NCBI RefSeq assembly: GCF_003581645.1
Contig: NZ_QXFK01000014.1
Coordinates: forward strand, 310,001-374,000
DNA length: 64,000 nucleotides
DNA from: Pelagerythrobacter aerophilus
GTDB taxonomy: Bacteria > Pseudomonadota > Alphaproteobacteria > Sphingomonadales > Sphingomonadaceae
Reading direction: 5' to 3'
Part shown: one piece after another, positions 42,008 through 53,953 of the stretch
Layout: each line of letters starts with the position of its first letter
Numbering within the stretch: the stretch's first letter is position 1
Program-made: the position numbers and the translations under genes
The notes under the pieces: generated by a model
The model's input: only the letters and a program-made list of their open reading frames with translations
Databases searched by the model: none
What the model was told of the DNA's origin: nothing

Positions 42008-45000
42008 TCAGCTATAATAAGCTTGCAACGGGCGCACTTCAAGCTGGCTCGCCTTGACCGCCCGAATCGCCCTCGCCGCAGCGACCGAAGCCGCCGCGGT
42101 GGTGTAGTAGGGAATCTTCATTTCCAGTGCAGTGGCGCGGATCGATTTGGAGTCGATCAGGCTTTGCCAGCCCTCGGTGGTGTTGAAGACCAGCGCGATC
42201 TCCCCGTCGATCATCCGGTCGACGATGTGCGGCTGCCCCTGCGCGACTTTGTTGACACGCTCCACCGGCAGGCCATGCTCGGCCAGATAGGTCTGTGTGC
42301 CGGCGGTCGCGATCACTTTGAAACCCTGCTCGATCAGCGCCTGCACAGCAGGCAGGATCATCGCCTTATCGCTGTCCTTGACCGACACGAACATCACGCC
42401 GCCGTCCGGCAGCGCCACCCCTGCGCCGAGCTGCGACTTGAAGAAGGCGGCCGGGAAATCGCGATCGATTCCCATGACTTCGCCCGTCGATCGCATCTCC
42501 GGTGTCAACACCGGGTCTGCCCCCGGGAAACGAGTGAATGGGAACACCGCCTCCTTGACGGCCATGTAGTCGAGCTCGCGTCTGAACGAGGGGAAAGCCG
42601 AAAGCGGCTCGCCTGCCATCACCCGCGCGGCGATCTTGGCGACCGGCTGCCCGATCGCCTTGGCGACGAAAGGCACCGTACGGCTCGCACGCGGGTTGAC
42701 CTCGATCAGATAGATCTCACCGTCCTTGACCGCGAACTGCACGTTCATCAGCCCGTGGACGCCCAGTGCGAGCGCGAGGGCTTCGGTCTGACGCTCCATT
42801 TCCTCGACGATCTCGACAGGCAGCGAATAGGGCGGCAGCGTGGAGGCGCTGTCGCCCGAGTGCACGCCGGCTTCCTCGATATGCTGCATCACGCCGGCGA
42901 CACGCACTTCCTCGCCGTCGCAGAGCGCGTCGACGTCGCATTCGATCGCATCGCGCAAATACTGATCGACCAGCACCGGGCTGTCGCCCGAAACGTGCAC
43001 GGCGGTGGCGATGTAGTTGTCGAGCTGGGCTTCGGAATCGACGATCTCCATCGCCCGCCCGCCGAGTACGTAGCTCGGGCGCAGGAGCACCGGATAGCCG
43101 ATCCGCGCCGCGACCGCGGCGGCCTCGTCGCGGCTCTTCGCAATGCCGTTCATCGGCTGCTTGAGCTTGAGCTTGTTGACCAGCTTGGCGAAACGCTCCC
43201 GGTCTTCCGCCAGATCGATCGCGTCGGGGCTGGTGCCGAGGATCGGAATGCCCTCATCCTCCAGCGCCTGCGCCAGCTTGAGCGGAGTCTGCCCGCCGAA
43301 CTGGACGATCACGCCGACGAGTTCGCCCGCCTGTTGCTCGACGCGCAGGATCTCCAGCACGTCCTCGGCGGTTAGCGGCTCGAAATAGAGGCGATCGGAC
43401 GTGTCGTAGTCGGTGCTTACCGTTTCCGGGTTGCAGTTGACCATGATCGTCTCGAACCCGGCCTCGGCCAGCGCGAAGCAGGCGTGAACGCAGCAGTAAT
43501 CGAACTCGATGCCCTGCCCGATCCGGTTCGGCCCGCCGCCGAGGATGACAATCTTGCGCCGGTCGCTCGGCATGGCCTCGTCCTGGGGCTCACCGAAGCT
43601 CGGCGCCTCATAAGTCGAGTACATGTAGGGGGTGACCGCCTCGAACTCCGCAGCACAGGAATCGATGCGTTTGAAGACGGGTTGCACGCCGAGCTTGCGG
43701 CGCAGCTTGCGCACCTCTTCCTCGCTCGTCGCGCCGGCCATCGCGCGCAGGGCATCGTGCAGCAGCCCTGAATTGCGCGCCTGGGTTTCCGCCAGCCCGC
43801 CGGCGACACCGACCGAACGCACCGCGAGCGTGGCGAGGCGGCGATCGGAAAAGCCCATCGCCTTCAAGCGCCGCAGTCCGGCTGCATCGTTCGGAAGGCC
43901 GTTCTCGCTCACCTCCCGTTCGGCCGCGACGATATCGGCGATCTGGCGCAGGAACCACGGATCGTAGCCGGTGATCGCGTGGATATCCTCGACCGTGAAG
44001 CCTTCGCGCATCGCCTGTGCGGTCTTGAGCAGACGGTCGTCGGTACGGCGACTGAGCGCGGTGGTGATCGCCTCGCGGCCCGCACCTTCCAATTCCAGAA
44101 CGCGGTTGAACCCGTCGAGCCCTGTTTCGAGCCCGCGAAGCGCCTTCTGCACCGACTCCTGGAAGTTGCGGCCGATCGCCATGACCTCGCCAACCGATTT
44201 CATCGCGGTCGACAGCTCGGTCTTCGCGCCCTTGAACTTCTCGAACGCGAAGCGCGGGATCTTGGTGACGACGTAATCGATCGTTGGCTCGAAACTGGCC
44301 GGCGTCGCGCCGGTGATCTCGTTGGTGATCTCGTCGAGCGTATAGCCCACCGCGAGCTTGGCCGCGACGCGCGCAATTGGAAAGCCGGTCGCTTTCGAGG
44401 CAAGCGCAGACGAACGCGACACGCGCGGGTTCATCTCGATCACGATCAGGCGCCCGTCCTTCGGGTTGACCGCGAACTGGACGTTCGAGCCGCCGGTTTC
44501 AACACCGATCTCGCGCAGCACCGCGATGCTGGCGCTGCGCATGATCTGGTATTCCTTGTCGGTCAGCGTCAGCGCGGGGGCGACCGTGATCGAATCGCCC
44601 GTATGGACGCCCATCGGATCGATGTTCTCGATCGAGCAGATGATGATGGCGTTGTCGGCGCGGTCGCGCACGACTTCCATCTCATATTCCTTCCACCCGA
44701 GCAGCGATTCTTCGATCAGCACTTCGGTGGTCGGCGAGGCGTCGAGCCCCTCGCGCACGATCCGCTCGAACTCCGCCTTGTTGTAGGCGATGCCGCCGCC
44801 CGTACCGCCGAGTGTGAAGCTCGGACGAATGATCGCCGGCAGGCCGGTCGTCTCAAGAACTGCGAACGCCTCATCGAGCGTGTTGGCCACACCGCTGCGC
44901 GCAGATTCGAGCCCGATCTTGTCCATCGCCTCGCGGAAGCGCTGGCGATTCTCCGCCTTGTCGATCGCGTCGGCGTCGGCGCCAATCATCTGGACGCCGT

Positions 45001-45331
45001 ACTTCTCCAGCGTGCCGTCGTTGAACAGCGCCAGCGCGCAGTTCAGCGCGGTCTGCCCGCCCATCGTGGGCAGCAGCGCGTCGGGCCGCTCCTTGGCGAT
45101 GATCTTCTCGACGATCTTGGGCGTGATCGGCTCGACGTAAGTCGCGTCGGCGAACTCGGGATCGGTCATGATCGTCGCGGGATTGGAGTTGACGAGGACC
45201 ACCCGGTAGCCCTCCTCCTTCAACGCCTTGATCGCCTGCGTGCCCGAATAATCGAACTCGCAGGCTTGACCGATAACGATCGGCCCGGCGCCGATAACGA
45301 GGATCGAGGAGATGTCAGTGCGTTTGGGCAT
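42008..45331 (-). CDS. carB: Carbamoyl-phosphate synthase large subunit
   Basis: Makes carbamoyl phosphate for arginine and pyrimidines with CarA; 1107 aa. Two homologous halves, each an ATP-grasp: the first opens [20 protein letters not shown], the second [19 protein letters not shown] (about 575). The C-terminal MGS-like regulatory domain begins near [15 protein letters not shown]. Start ATG 45331 overlaps by one base the stop of a small gene placed between carA and carB (TAATG). Confidence 0.97.
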   Translation of the reverse strand: MPKRTDISSILVIGAGPIVIGQACEFDYSGTQAIKALKEEGYRVVLVNSNPATIMTDPEFADATYVEPITPKIVEKIIAKERPDALLPTMGGQTALNCALALFNDGTLEKYGVQMIGADADAIDKAENRQRFREAMDKIGLESARSGVANTLDEAFAVLETTGLPAIIRPSFTLGGTGGGIAYNKAEFERIVREGLDASPTTEVLIEESLLGWKEYEMEVVRDRADNAIIICSIENIDPMGVHTGDSITVAPALTLTDKEYQIMRSASIAVLREIGVETGGSNVQFAVNPKDGRLIVIEMNPRVSRSSALASKATGFPIARVAAKLAVGYTLDEITNEITGATPASFEPTIDYVVTKIPRFAFEKFKGAKTELSTAMKSVGEVMAIGRNFQESVQKALRGLETGLDGFNRVLELEGAGREAITTALSRRTDDRLLKTAQAMREGFTVEDIHAITGYDPWFLRQIADIVAAEREVSENGLPNDAAGLRRLKAMGFSDRRLATLAVRSVGVAGGLAETQARNSGLLHDALRAMAGATSEEEVRKLRRKLGVQPVFKRIDSCAAEFEAVTPYMYSTYEAPSFGEPQDEAMPSDRRKIVILGGGPNRIGQGIEFDYCCVHACFALAEAGFETIMVNCNPETVSTDYDTSDRLYFEPLTAEDVLEILRVEQQAGELVGVIVQFGGQTPLKLAQALEDEGIPILGTSPDAIDLAEDRERFAKLVNKLKLKQPMNGIAKSRDEAAAVAARIGYPVLLRPSYVLGGRAMEIVDSEAQLDNYIATAVHVSGDSPVLVDQYLRDAIECDVDALCDGEEVRVAGVMQHIEEAGVHSGDSASTLPPYSLPVEIVEEMERQTEALALALGVHGLMNVQFAVKDGEIYLIEVNPRASRTVPFVAKAIGQPVAKIAARVMAGEPLSAFPSFRRELDYMAVKEAVFPFTRFPGADPVLTPEMRSTGEVMGIDRDFPAAFFKSQLGAGVALPDGGVMFVSVKDSDKAMILPAVQALIEQGFKVIATAGTQTYLAEHGLPVERVNKVAQGQPHIVDRMIDGEIALVFNTTEGWQSLIDSKSIRATALEMKIPYYTTAAASVAAARAIRAVKASQLEVRPLQAYYS

Positions 45332-45798
45332 TATTCGGCAAGTTCCTCGATGAGACGCGTCCAGTCCTCCAAACCTATCTGCGAAGTTTGAAATGCAAAG
45401 TCTGCGCGCACGCGAAACACATGATTAAAAGCAGGCTGCGGACTGACCTTGAATGCTGGCAACAAGTCTTTGGCATCTTCAATCGACATGCGCTTATGAG
45501 GACTTCCGAGTGGTGCAATCCGGAATGGTAAGACCCAGCGCTCTGGCCAGATATGGGTGATCTCCTGATCTGGATCGGGTTTCGACCGCACAATAAAGGG
45601 CACCGTCAGAGTGCGATCAGCACTGGAGTAGAGAATCCCTTGGGCGCCAACCGGCATCTTTGAAGCCTTAGTGATTCGTCCCTTTTCCTGAGGAGATCCC
45701 GCGTCAGAGGGAGCGACTGCCCATGTCTGTGCGCCCACGCCCGCCCAGATATTCGTGAGCGTGCTCGAAGCAAACACGTAGATGTCCATTCTACTCAC
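45331..45798 (-). CDS. Hypothetical EVE/PUA-like protein inserted between carA and carB
   Basis: 155 aa (GTG 45798, GTGA overlap with the carA stop) or 152 aa (ATG 45789). No known family is certain. A beta-rich layout (MDIYVFASS, then [46 protein letters not shown]) resembles EVE/PUA-type small modified-nucleotide-binding domains; this is inference. GC over bases 45361-45600 is about 51% by hand count, clearly below its neighbours. The last base of its stop codon is shared with the carB start. It looks like an acquired gene that kept the operon coupled. Confidence 0.6.
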   Translation of the reverse strand: MSRMDIYVFASSTLTNIWAGVGAQTWAVAPSDAGSPQEKGRITKASKMPVGAQGILYSSADRTLTVPFIVRSKPDPDQEITHIWPERWVLPFRIAPLGSPHKRMSIEDAKDLLPAFKVSPQPAFNHVFRVRADFAFQTSQIGLEDWTRLIEELAE

Positions 45799-46958
45799 GC
45801 CAACATCCCCACGAACTTCTCGAACAGGTAAAAGCTATCCTGCGGCCCCGGGCTCGCCTCGGGGTGATATTGCACGCCGAACGCCTTCTTCCCGCGGATC
45901 GCGATGCCGCAGTTGGAGCCGTCGAACAGGGAGACATGGGTTTCCTCGACGCCCTCTGGCAGCGTCGCATTATCGACCGCGAAGCCGTGGTTCATGCTGG
46001 TGATCTCGACCACGCCATCCTCCAGTCGCTTGACCGGGTGGTTCGCGCCGCGGTGGCCCTGGTGCATCTTGGCTGTCTTCGCGCCGGCCGCGAGGCCTAG
46101 CATCTGGTGGCCGAGGCAGATGCCGAAGATCGGCATGTCGCGCCCCAGCAGCGCCTTGATCGTCGGCACCGCGTACTCTCCGGTTGCGGCCGGATCGCCG
46201 GGGCCGTTGGAGAGGAACACGCCGTCGGGCTGAAGCGCGAGGATCTCGTCGAACGAAGTCTTCGCCGGAACCACAGTCACCCGCGCGCCGGCCTTCACCA
46301 GATTGCGGAAGATGTTGTCCTTGCTGCCGTAGTCGATGGCGACCACGTGCGGCTTCGCATCGCGCGATGCGCGGCCGTAGCCGGTGCCGAGGCGCCAGTA
46401 GCCCCCTTCCCAGCTTTCCTGCTTCTCGCGGCTGACGCGCTGGGCGAGGTCCATGCCCTCCAGCCCCGGCCATTCCTGCGCACGCTTGAGCAGCGCGGGA
46501 ATGTCGAACTTACCCTCCGGGTCGTGCGCGATCACCGCATTGGGCGCACCGTTGAGGCGGATGCGGCGAGTGAGCGCACGGGTATCGACGCCTGAGAGGC
46601 CGATCTTCCCCATCGCAGCAAGCCACTCGCCGAACTGCTCACGCGCGCGGAAGCTCGAATGCGGCGTGACCTCTTCGCGCACCACGCAGCCGACAGCGCC
46701 TTCCACCTTCGACTCGATGTCTTCGGGATTCGCGCCGACGTTGCCGATGTGCGGGAACGTGAAGGTGACGATCTGCCCGGCGTAAGACGGATCGGTCATC
46801 ACCTCCTGATAGCCGGTCATCGCGGTGTTGAAGCACACTTCGCCGACGGCACTGCCAGCAACGCCGAAGCCCCGGCCCCAGATGACCGTTCCGTCGGCCA
46901 GCACGAGGACTCCCGTCGCGCCGCTGGGTTGCGCGCGAGAGTTTGCGGGGTCTGCCAT
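45795..46958 (-). CDS. carA: Carbamoyl-phosphate synthase small subunit
   Basis: Glutaminase subunit, 387 aa from ATG 46958 (MADPANSRAQPSGATG), with GGAG upstream; a longer frame reaches 47042. N-terminal domain (LADGTVIWGRGFG), C-terminal class I amidotransferase with nucleophile Cys in GICLGHQML and the His/Glu pair in YHPEASPGP. Upstream of yqeY on the opposite strand. Confidence 0.96.
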   Translation of the reverse strand: MADPANSRAQPSGATGVLVLADGTVIWGRGFGVAGSAVGEVCFNTAMTGYQEVMTDPSYAGQIVTFTFPHIGNVGANPEDIESKVEGAVGCVVREEVTPHSSFRAREQFGEWLAAMGKIGLSGVDTRALTRRIRLNGAPNAVIAHDPEGKFDIPALLKRAQEWPGLEGMDLAQRVSREKQESWEGGYWRLGTGYGRASRDAKPHVVAIDYGSKDNIFRNLVKAGARVTVVPAKTSFDEILALQPDGVFLSNGPGDPAATGEYAVPTIKALLGRDMPIFGICLGHQMLGLAAGAKTAKMHQGHRGANHPVKRLEDGVVEITSMNHGFAVDNATLPEGVEETHVSLFDGSNCGIAIRGKKAFGVQYHPEASPGPQDSFYLFEKFVGMLA

Positions 46959-47101
46959 GTGGCGCTCCGAGTCAGGTGTTTCCGGCGATGTCGCTAAGTC
47001 GTTGCCGCTAGGCCCCGGTGGCGTGCCCGTCAACCTGTCCAATTGCGATTTATCGGGTTAAATGCCCTGCCTGGCAAAACCCTTCCACAGAAAGAGCACT
47101 C

Positions 47102-47554
47102 ATGATCCGCGACGACATCAAGCAGGCCACGGTCCAGGCAATGAAGGGTGGCGACAAGCCGCGCACCGCCGCGCTTCGCCTGATCTCCGCCCGGATCAAG
47201 GACCGCGATATCGAAATGCGCACGTCCGCCAAGGACGTGAACGACAACGATCTCGTCACCGAAGTGCTGCAAAAGATGGCCAAGCAGCGCCGCGAATCGA
47301 TCCACATGTATGAGGAAGGCGGCCGCGAGGAACTCGCGCAGCAGGAACGCGACGAGCTTGCGGTAATTGAGGAGTTCCTGCCGCAGATGATGGACGAGGC
47401 CGCCACCCGCGCCGCCATCGAGGACGTCAAGACCAGCCTCGGCGCCTCCTCGATCAAGGACATGGGCCGCGTGATGGCTGAACTGAAAGCCCGCCACGGC
47501 GCCGTGCTCGATATGAGCAAGGCGAGCGGCTGGGTGAAGGAAGCGCTGGGCTAA
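47102..47554 (+). CDS. yqeY: GatB/YqeY domain protein
   Basis: 150-aa helical protein with the domain found at the end of GatB/GatE; may bind tRNA or aid amidotransferase function, unproven. MIRDDIKQATVQAMKGGDKPR at the start, EEFLPQMMDEAATRAAI in the middle. Start ATG 47102. In relatives yqeY is directly followed by dnaG and rpoD; here a 480-bp element lies between. Confidence 0.92.
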   Translation: MIRDDIKQATVQAMKGGDKPRTAALRLISARIKDRDIEMRTSAKDVNDNDLVTEVLQKMAKQRRESIHMYEEGGREELAQQERDELAVIEEFLPQMMDEAATRAAIEDVKTSLGASSIKDMGRVMAELKARHGAVLDMSKASGWVKEALG

Positions 47555-47561
47555 GGTAAAG

Positions 47562-47596
47562 CTCCCCTCCCGCTTGCGGGAGGGGCTGGGGGAGGG
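47562..47596. repeat. Left 35-bp terminal inverted repeat
   Basis: Outer part is itself a hairpin: CCCCTCCCGC (47564-47573) and GCGGGAGGGG (47576-47585) around TT. The inner part CTGGGGGAGGG runs to 47596. Identical in reverse complement to 48007-48041. The GGGGGAGGG (47588-47596) sits about 6 bases before the TTG start of the nuclease gene and is its likely ribosome binding site. Confidence 0.9.
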
Positions 47597-47601
47597 CCTG
47601 T

Positions 47602-47991
47602 TTGGACAAGGGCTACAAACGACCGACCACCCGCTCACGCGAACTGCGCGTAAATCCCACCGACGCCGAAACCAAGCTCTGGTCCTGCTTGCGCTCCAAA
47701 CAAGTCGCTGGTGTCCGCTTCAACCGGCAGTACCCAATCGGCCCCTACGTCTGCGATTTCACCGCTCGGTCGAAGGGACTGGTCATAGAGGTGGATGGCG
47801 GACAGCACGCCACAGCCTCGTCCTACGACTCGGCTAGAACATGCTATATCGAGGCGCGCGGCTACCGCGTCCTCCGCTTCTGGAACAACGATGTGCTGAA
47901 CAATCTCGAAGGTGTAGTCTCGGAAATCGAGCGTGCGCTCGCCGAACTTGGCACGCGCGATATGTCCAAGCCACAGGGCAGCGACTGGTGA
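47602..47991 (+). CDS. DUF559 (Vsr-like) endonuclease domain protein
   Basis: 129 aa, TTG start at 47602. DUF559 belongs to the very-short-patch-repair/PD-(D/E)xK nuclease fold. The pattern is complete: ARELR-like opening (RSRELRVNPTDAETKLW), the buried FNRQYPIGPYVCDF with the metal-binding Asp, then LVIEVDGGQH (catalytic Glu and Asp/Gln) and GYRVLRFWNNDVLNNLEGV. Nothing suggests inactivation. Single gene inside the inverted-repeat element. Confidence 0.85.
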   Translation: MDKGYKRPTTRSRELRVNPTDAETKLWSCLRSKQVAGVRFNRQYPIGPYVCDFTARSKGLVIEVDGGQHATASSYDSARTCYIEARGYRVLRFWNNDVLNNLEGVVSEIERALAELGTRDMSKPQGSDW

Positions 47992-48006
47992 ACGGCTCTA
48001 CACATC

Positions 48007-48041
48007 CCCTCCCCCAGCCCCTCCCGCAAGCGGGAGGGGAG
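48007..48041. repeat. Right 35-bp terminal inverted repeat
   Basis: Exact reverse complement of 47562-47596. Its outer end GGGAGGGGAG (48032-48041) ends 4 bases before the dnaG ATG (48046) and provides the Shine-Dalgarno for dnaG. Confidence 0.9.
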
Positions 48042-48045
48042 TAAG

Positions 48046-49911
48046 ATGCTCTCACCCCAATGGCTGGACGAACTGCGTGCGCGGGTGACGCTTTCGAGCG
48101 TCATCATGCGCACGACCAAGCTCCAGCGCGCGGGGCGCGAGTGGAAGGCGTGCTGTCCGTTCCATAACGAGAAGACGCCGAGCTTCACCGTCAGCGACGA
48201 GAAGGGGTTCTACCACTGCTTCGGCTGCGGCGCGCATGGCGACGTGATCCGCTGGATGACCGACCAGCGCGGCCTTTCCTTCATGGACGCGGTGAAGGAA
48301 CTCGCAGCCGAGGCAGGACTGGAGGTCCCCGCACCCGATCCGCGTGCGGCGCAGCGGGCGGAAGAGCGCGCGGGGCTGCACGATGTGACTCAGGCGGCGC
48401 AGGATTGGTTCGTCGCAAGTCTCGAAGGACCCGGCGGCGCCAGGGCGCGCGAATACCTGCAGTCGCGCGGGTTCAATGCGCGGACGATCGAACGCTTCGG
48501 CTTCGGCTTCGCGCCCAACGAGCGGCAGGCGCTCAAGGCGGCGCTGTCGCGCTTCGAAGAAAAATTGCTGATCGAAGCAGGTCTGCGGATCTCGGTGGAG
48601 GAGCGCGATCCCTATGATCGGTTCCGAAATCGCCTCATGCTGCCGATCCACGATGCGCGCGGGCGAGTGATCGCGTTCGGCGGCCGCATCCTCGAGGCCG
48701 ATACCAATGCACCCAAGTACCTGAACTCGCCCGACACGCCTTTGTTCGACAAAGGGCGCACGCTCTACAACCTGCACCGCGCCGGGCCCGCCTCACGTCA
48801 GACGGGGCGGATGATCGTCGTCGAAGGCTACATGGACGTGATCGCGCTGGCGGCGCACGGGTTCGAGGATGCCGTGGCCCCGCTCGGCACCGCTCTGACC
48901 GAGCGGCAGATCGAACTGCTCTGGCGCATGGTCGAGACGCCGATCCTGTGTTTCGACGGCGACGCGGCGGGCCAGCGCGCCGCGATGCGCGCGATCGAGC
49001 GGGCCCTGCCCTTGCTCCGTCCCGCCCATTCGCTGGCCATCGTGCGTCTGCCTGCCGGGCTCGACCCCGACGACCTGCTGCGCGCGAAGGGCAAAGGGGC
49101 AATGGAGAAGTTGGTCGCCGAACCCGCAAGCCTGCTCGACACGCTGTGGGAATTCGAGCGCGCCGCACAGCCGCTGAACACGCCTGAGGACAAGGCCGGC
49201 CTCAAGCAACGCCTGGTCGATCACGTGGAGAAGATCGAGCATCCCGACATCCGCGCGCTTTACAAGCGCGAACTGCTGGAGCGCTTCTCCGCCTTTGCCT
49301 TCCCGCGCCGTGAGCGCACGCGCGGCGACTGGCGCAAACCGGTCGCGCCGCGACTTTCGCCGGATGCCGCCCGGCGGCTGCGCGGCGCACGAGACGGCTC
49401 GCGTGATCAGCTCGTCTCCGCAGTGATTGCCGGATTGGTGCGTTTTCCGGAGGAAGCGCTGCGCCATGCCGAACAGCTCGGACGCTTCGCGCAGATGGAT
49501 GCGAAATCCGGGCCGCTGGTCGACGCAATACTCGAAGCGGTGGAAATGCTTGAACCGGGAGAGATTTTCCCCATATCATCGTTCGACGGTCCCGTCGCGC
49601 CGCCGGATAACACCCGTTTCGCCTTCCTCAGTGAAGGCATCGATCCGCAAGACGCGCGCGAACAGTTGGCCGAAGCCGTAGCGTTGCTGGTCGAAAGACC
49701 CGCGCTGGAGGCTGCGCTTGCCGCAGCGACCGCGCGTTTCGAGACCGACCCTGAAGGAGCGTTCGCTGAGCAGCAGAGGTTGCTCAAACGAAAGCTGGAA
49801 TTCGAGCGACGACTCGGGCAAATGGCAAGCCGAAGGGCTGCTTCGGCGGCCCAAACTGATTCAACGCGTCGGCGGGAGACAGGGCCCGCCAACGGCGCAG
49901 AAACGGACTGA
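48046..49911 (+). CDS. dnaG: DNA primase
   Basis: Makes RNA primers at the replication fork; 621 aa. N-terminal CHC2 zinc finger ([12 protein letters not shown], then [10 protein letters not shown], about 38-66). RNA polymerase domain with [18 protein letters not shown] (about 260) and the metal-binding FDGDAAGQ (about 304). The C-terminal helicase-binding domain spans roughly 450-600. Start ATG 48046. Its ribosome binding site lies within the neighbouring repeat. Confidence 0.96.
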   Translation: MLSPQWLDELRARVTLSSVIMRTTKLQRAGREWKACCPFHNEKTPSFTVSDEKGFYHCFGCGAHGDVIRWMTDQRGLSFMDAVKELAAEAGLEVPAPDPRAAQRAEERAGLHDVTQAAQDWFVASLEGPGGARAREYLQSRGFNARTIERFGFGFAPNERQALKAALSRFEEKLLIEAGLRISVEERDPYDRFRNRLMLPIHDARGRVIAFGGRILEADTNAPKYLNSPDTPLFDKGRTLYNLHRAGPASRQTGRMIVVEGYMDVIALAAHGFEDAVAPLGTALTERQIELLWRMVETPILCFDGDAAGQRAAMRAIERALPLLRPAHSLAIVRLPAGLDPDDLLRAKGKGAMEKLVAEPASLLDTLWEFERAAQPLNTPEDKAGLKQRLVDHVEKIEHPDIRALYKRELLERFSAFAFPRRERTRGDWRKPVAPRLSPDAARRLRGARDGSRDQLVSAVIAGLVRFPEEALRHAEQLGRFAQMDAKSGPLVDAILEAVEMLEPGEIFPISSFDGPVAPPDNTRFAFLSEGIDPQDAREQLAEAVALLVERPALEAALAAATARFETDPEGAFAEQQRLLKRKLEFERRLGQMASRRAASAAQTDSTRRRETGPANGAETD

Positions 49912-49921
49912 ACGCACCTCC

Positions 49922-51952
<2,031 letters not shown>

Positions 51953-51962
51953 CTTCGATTCG

Positions 51963-51987
51963 GGAACCGGCTGCGGTGTCAGCCGTT
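51963..51987 (+). promoter_or_regulatory. Predicted EcfG promoter after rpoD
   Basis: GGAAC (51963-51967), 16-bp spacer, CGTT (51984-51987). Start of transcription is expected at about 51994, exactly at the beginning of a hairpin-rich stretch that ends in a terminator. The nearest coding gene downstream is rpiB at 52191. Confidence 0.65.
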
Positions 51988-51993
51988 ATTCGA

Positions 51994-52080
51994 GTCCAGA
52001 CGATGTAAAAATCGACTGGATGAAGTTTCTCTCAGGAGAAGCTATCAGGAGCCCCGACGCCTAACAGCGCCGGGGCTTTT
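51994..52080 (+). ncRNA. Candidate EcfG-dependent small RNA
   Basis: About 87 bases. Stem 1: TCCAGACGAT (51995-52004) with ATCGACTGGA (52011-52020), one A-A mismatch, loop GTAAAA. Stem 2: TTCTC (52027-52031) with GAGAA (52036-52040), loop TCAG. Stem 3 is the terminator at 52050-52080. The predicted start from the EcfG promoter falls at the base of stem 1. No open frame. It could alternatively be the rpoD 3' leader with an accidental promoter. Confidence 0.5.
52050..52080 (+). terminator. Intrinsic terminator (rpoD or sRNA)
   Basis: AGCCCCG (52050-52056) pairs with CGGGGCT (52071-52077), extended inside by CGC/GCG, followed by TTT. Short T-tract. Confidence 0.7.
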
Positions 52081-52190
52081 GCGTCGTGGGTGCCGAAAAT
52101 GGCCTCCTGGAACCGATCTCTCCCTCGCCCCGCCGGGGACAAGGCGGGTTTGCGGTGGCGACATGGCGCGCGAATCACTATGGGGACGCC

Positions 52191-52628
52191 ATGCGTATCG
52201 CCATTGCCTCCGACCATGCCGCCATCGAGATGAAAGCCGCCCTGCGCGAGTGGCTGATCGAAGAAGGTCATGAAGTGGCCGATCTCGGCCCCGACAGCCA
52301 CGACAGCGTCGACTATCCCGATTTCGGCTACAAACTCGCAGCCGTCGTCGCGGAAGGGACCGCGGAGCGCGGAATTGCGCTCTGCGGATCCGGGATCGGC
52401 ATATCGATCGCCGTGAACCGCAACCCGGCCGTGCGCTGCGCGCTGGTGTCGGAGCCGCTCTCCGCCAGCCTCGCACGCGAACACAACAATGCCAACTGCC
52501 TCGCCCTCGGCGCACGGCTGATCGGCATCGAGATGGCACGGGCATGTGTCTCGGCCTTTCTCCAGACCGAATTCGGCGGCGGCCGTCATCAGCGCCGCGT
52601 CGACAAGTTATCGAACCCAAGCTGCTGA
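52191..52628 (+). CDS. rpiB: Ribose-5-phosphate isomerase B
   Basis: Interconverts ribose-5-P and ribulose-5-P (RpiB/LacAB fold), 145 aa. Start ATG 52191 ([15 protein letters not shown]); an upstream in-frame extension lacks family character. Conserved substrate loop [15 protein letters not shown] (about 64) with the catalytic Cys, and [13 protein letters not shown] near the end. Next to glyA with 8 bases between. Confidence 0.94.
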   Translation: MRIAIASDHAAIEMKAALREWLIEEGHEVADLGPDSHDSVDYPDFGYKLAAVVAEGTAERGIALCGSGIGISIAVNRNPAVRCALVSEPLSASLAREHNNANCLALGARLIGIEMARACVSAFLQTEFGGGRHQRRVDKLSNPSC

Positions 52629-52636
52629 GGAATTTC

Positions 52637-53947
52637 ATGAGCACCGCGGAAGCCGCCAATGCCGACATCATGCACAGTTTCTGGCAGGACACCCTCGCCG
52701 AAGCCGATCCCGAGATCGCCGAAGCCGTCCAGAACGAGCTCCAGCGCCAGCGCAACAAGATCGAACTGATCGCGAGCGAGAACATCGCGAGCCGCGCCGT
52801 GCTGGAGGCGACTGGCAGCGTCTTCACCAACAAGTATGCCGAAGGCTACCCGGGCAAGCGCTACTACGGCGGGTGCGATTATGCCGACGTCGTCGAAACG
52901 TTGGCGATCGAGCGCGCGAAGCAGCTCTTCGGTTGCGACTTCGCGAACGTTCAGCCCAACAGCGGCAGCCAGATGAACCAGGCTGTGTTTCTCGCGCTGC
53001 TCCAGCCCGGCGACACCTTCATGGGGCTCGATCTCAACTCGGGCGGGCACCTGACCCACGGCTCACCCGTGAACATGAGCGGCAAGTGGTTCAATGTCGT
53101 GCCTTACGGTGTGCGCAAGGACGACGAGCTGCTTGACATGGAACAGGTCGAGCGGCTCGCGCACGAACACAAGCCGAAGCTCATCATCGCCGGCGGCACC
53201 GCCTATTCGCGCCAGTGGGATTTCGCGAAGTTCCGCGAGATCGCCGATGCTGTGGGCGCCTACTTGCTGGTCGATATGTCGCACTTCTCCGGCCTCGTCG
53301 CCGGCGGTGCGCACCCCTCCCCCTTCCCGCACGCGCACGTGGTGACGACCACCACGCACAAGAGCCTGCGCGGCCCACGCTCGGGCGTGATCCTCACGAA
53401 CGACGAGGATATCGCGAAGAAGGTCAACAGTGCGGTCTTCCCCGGTATGCAGGGCGGCCCGTTGATGCACGTGGTGGCGGCCAAGGCGGTCGCGTTCCGC
53501 GAAGCGCTGCGGCCCGAATTCAAGAGCTACGCTGCCCGCGTGGTCGAGAATGCGAAGGCGCTCGCGGCCAGCCTGGAGGAGAACGGCCTGCGGATCGTGT
53601 CGGGCGGAACCGATAACCACCTGATGCTGGTCGACCTCACGGCCAAGGACGTGACCGGCAAGGCGGCCGAAAAGGGTCTCGATCGGGCCTGGCTCACCTG
53701 CAACAAAAACGGCATTCCCTTCGACACGCGCAGCCCCTTTGTCACCAGCGGCGTGCGCCTCGGCACTCCCGCGGGCACGACGCGTGGCTTCGGCCCGGCG
53801 GAGTTCCGTAAAGTCGGAGCGCTGATCGCCGAGGTCGTCGACGGGCTTGCCAAGAACGGGCCCGATGGCGATGCCCAGATTGAGGAGCGCGTGCGCGGCC
53901 GGGTCAACGAGCTGTGCGATGCCTTCCCCGTCTATCCGGGAATGTGA
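52637..53947 (+). CDS. glyA: Serine hydroxymethyltransferase
   Basis: PLP enzyme, serine to glycine plus 5,10-methylene-THF; 436 aa. Start ATG 52637 with [20 protein letters not shown] (about 57) binds folate and PLP. The PLP lysine is in [16 protein letters not shown] (about 240). Closing [13 protein letters not shown] matches the family. Followed 6 bases later by nrdR. Confidence 0.96.
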   Translation: MSTAEAANADIMHSFWQDTLAEADPEIAEAVQNELQRQRNKIELIASENIASRAVLEATGSVFTNKYAEGYPGKRYYGGCDYADVVETLAIERAKQLFGCDFANVQPNSGSQMNQAVFLALLQPGDTFMGLDLNSGGHLTHGSPVNMSGKWFNVVPYGVRKDDELLDMEQVERLAHEHKPKLIIAGGTAYSRQWDFAKFREIADAVGAYLLVDMSHFSGLVAGGAHPSPFPHAHVVTTTTHKSLRGPRSGVILTNDEDIAKKVNSAVFPGMQGGPLMHVVAAKAVAFREALRPEFKSYAARVVENAKALAASLEENGLRIVSGGTDNHLMLVDLTAKDVTGKAAEKGLDRAWLTCNKNGIPFDTRSPFVTSGVRLGTPAGTTRGFGPAEFRKVGALIAEVVDGLAKNGPDGDAQIEERVRGRVNELCDAFPVYPGM

Positions 53948-53953
53948 TGCGCG

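Larger units (their letters stand above)
47562..48041 (+). mobile_element. 480-bp inverted-repeat-bounded element carrying a DUF559 nuclease gene
   Basis: Perfect 35-bp inverted repeats (47562-47596 and 48007-48041) bound a single nuclease gene. The element starts 7 bases after the yqeY stop and ends 4 bases before the dnaG start, exactly filling the gap of a conserved operon. No transposase and no obvious target duplication. Considered a candidate minimal mobile or domesticated element; mobility is inference. Confidence 0.65.

Noticed and set aside
43979-45391. 470-residue open frame antisense to carB
   Set aside because: Composition rich in Arg/Asp/His typical of antisense frames in GC-rich genes; no motif.
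52122-52155. GC-rich palindrome in the rpiB leader as another copy of the DUF559 repeat
   Set aside because: It shares G/C richness but not the 35-bp sequence.
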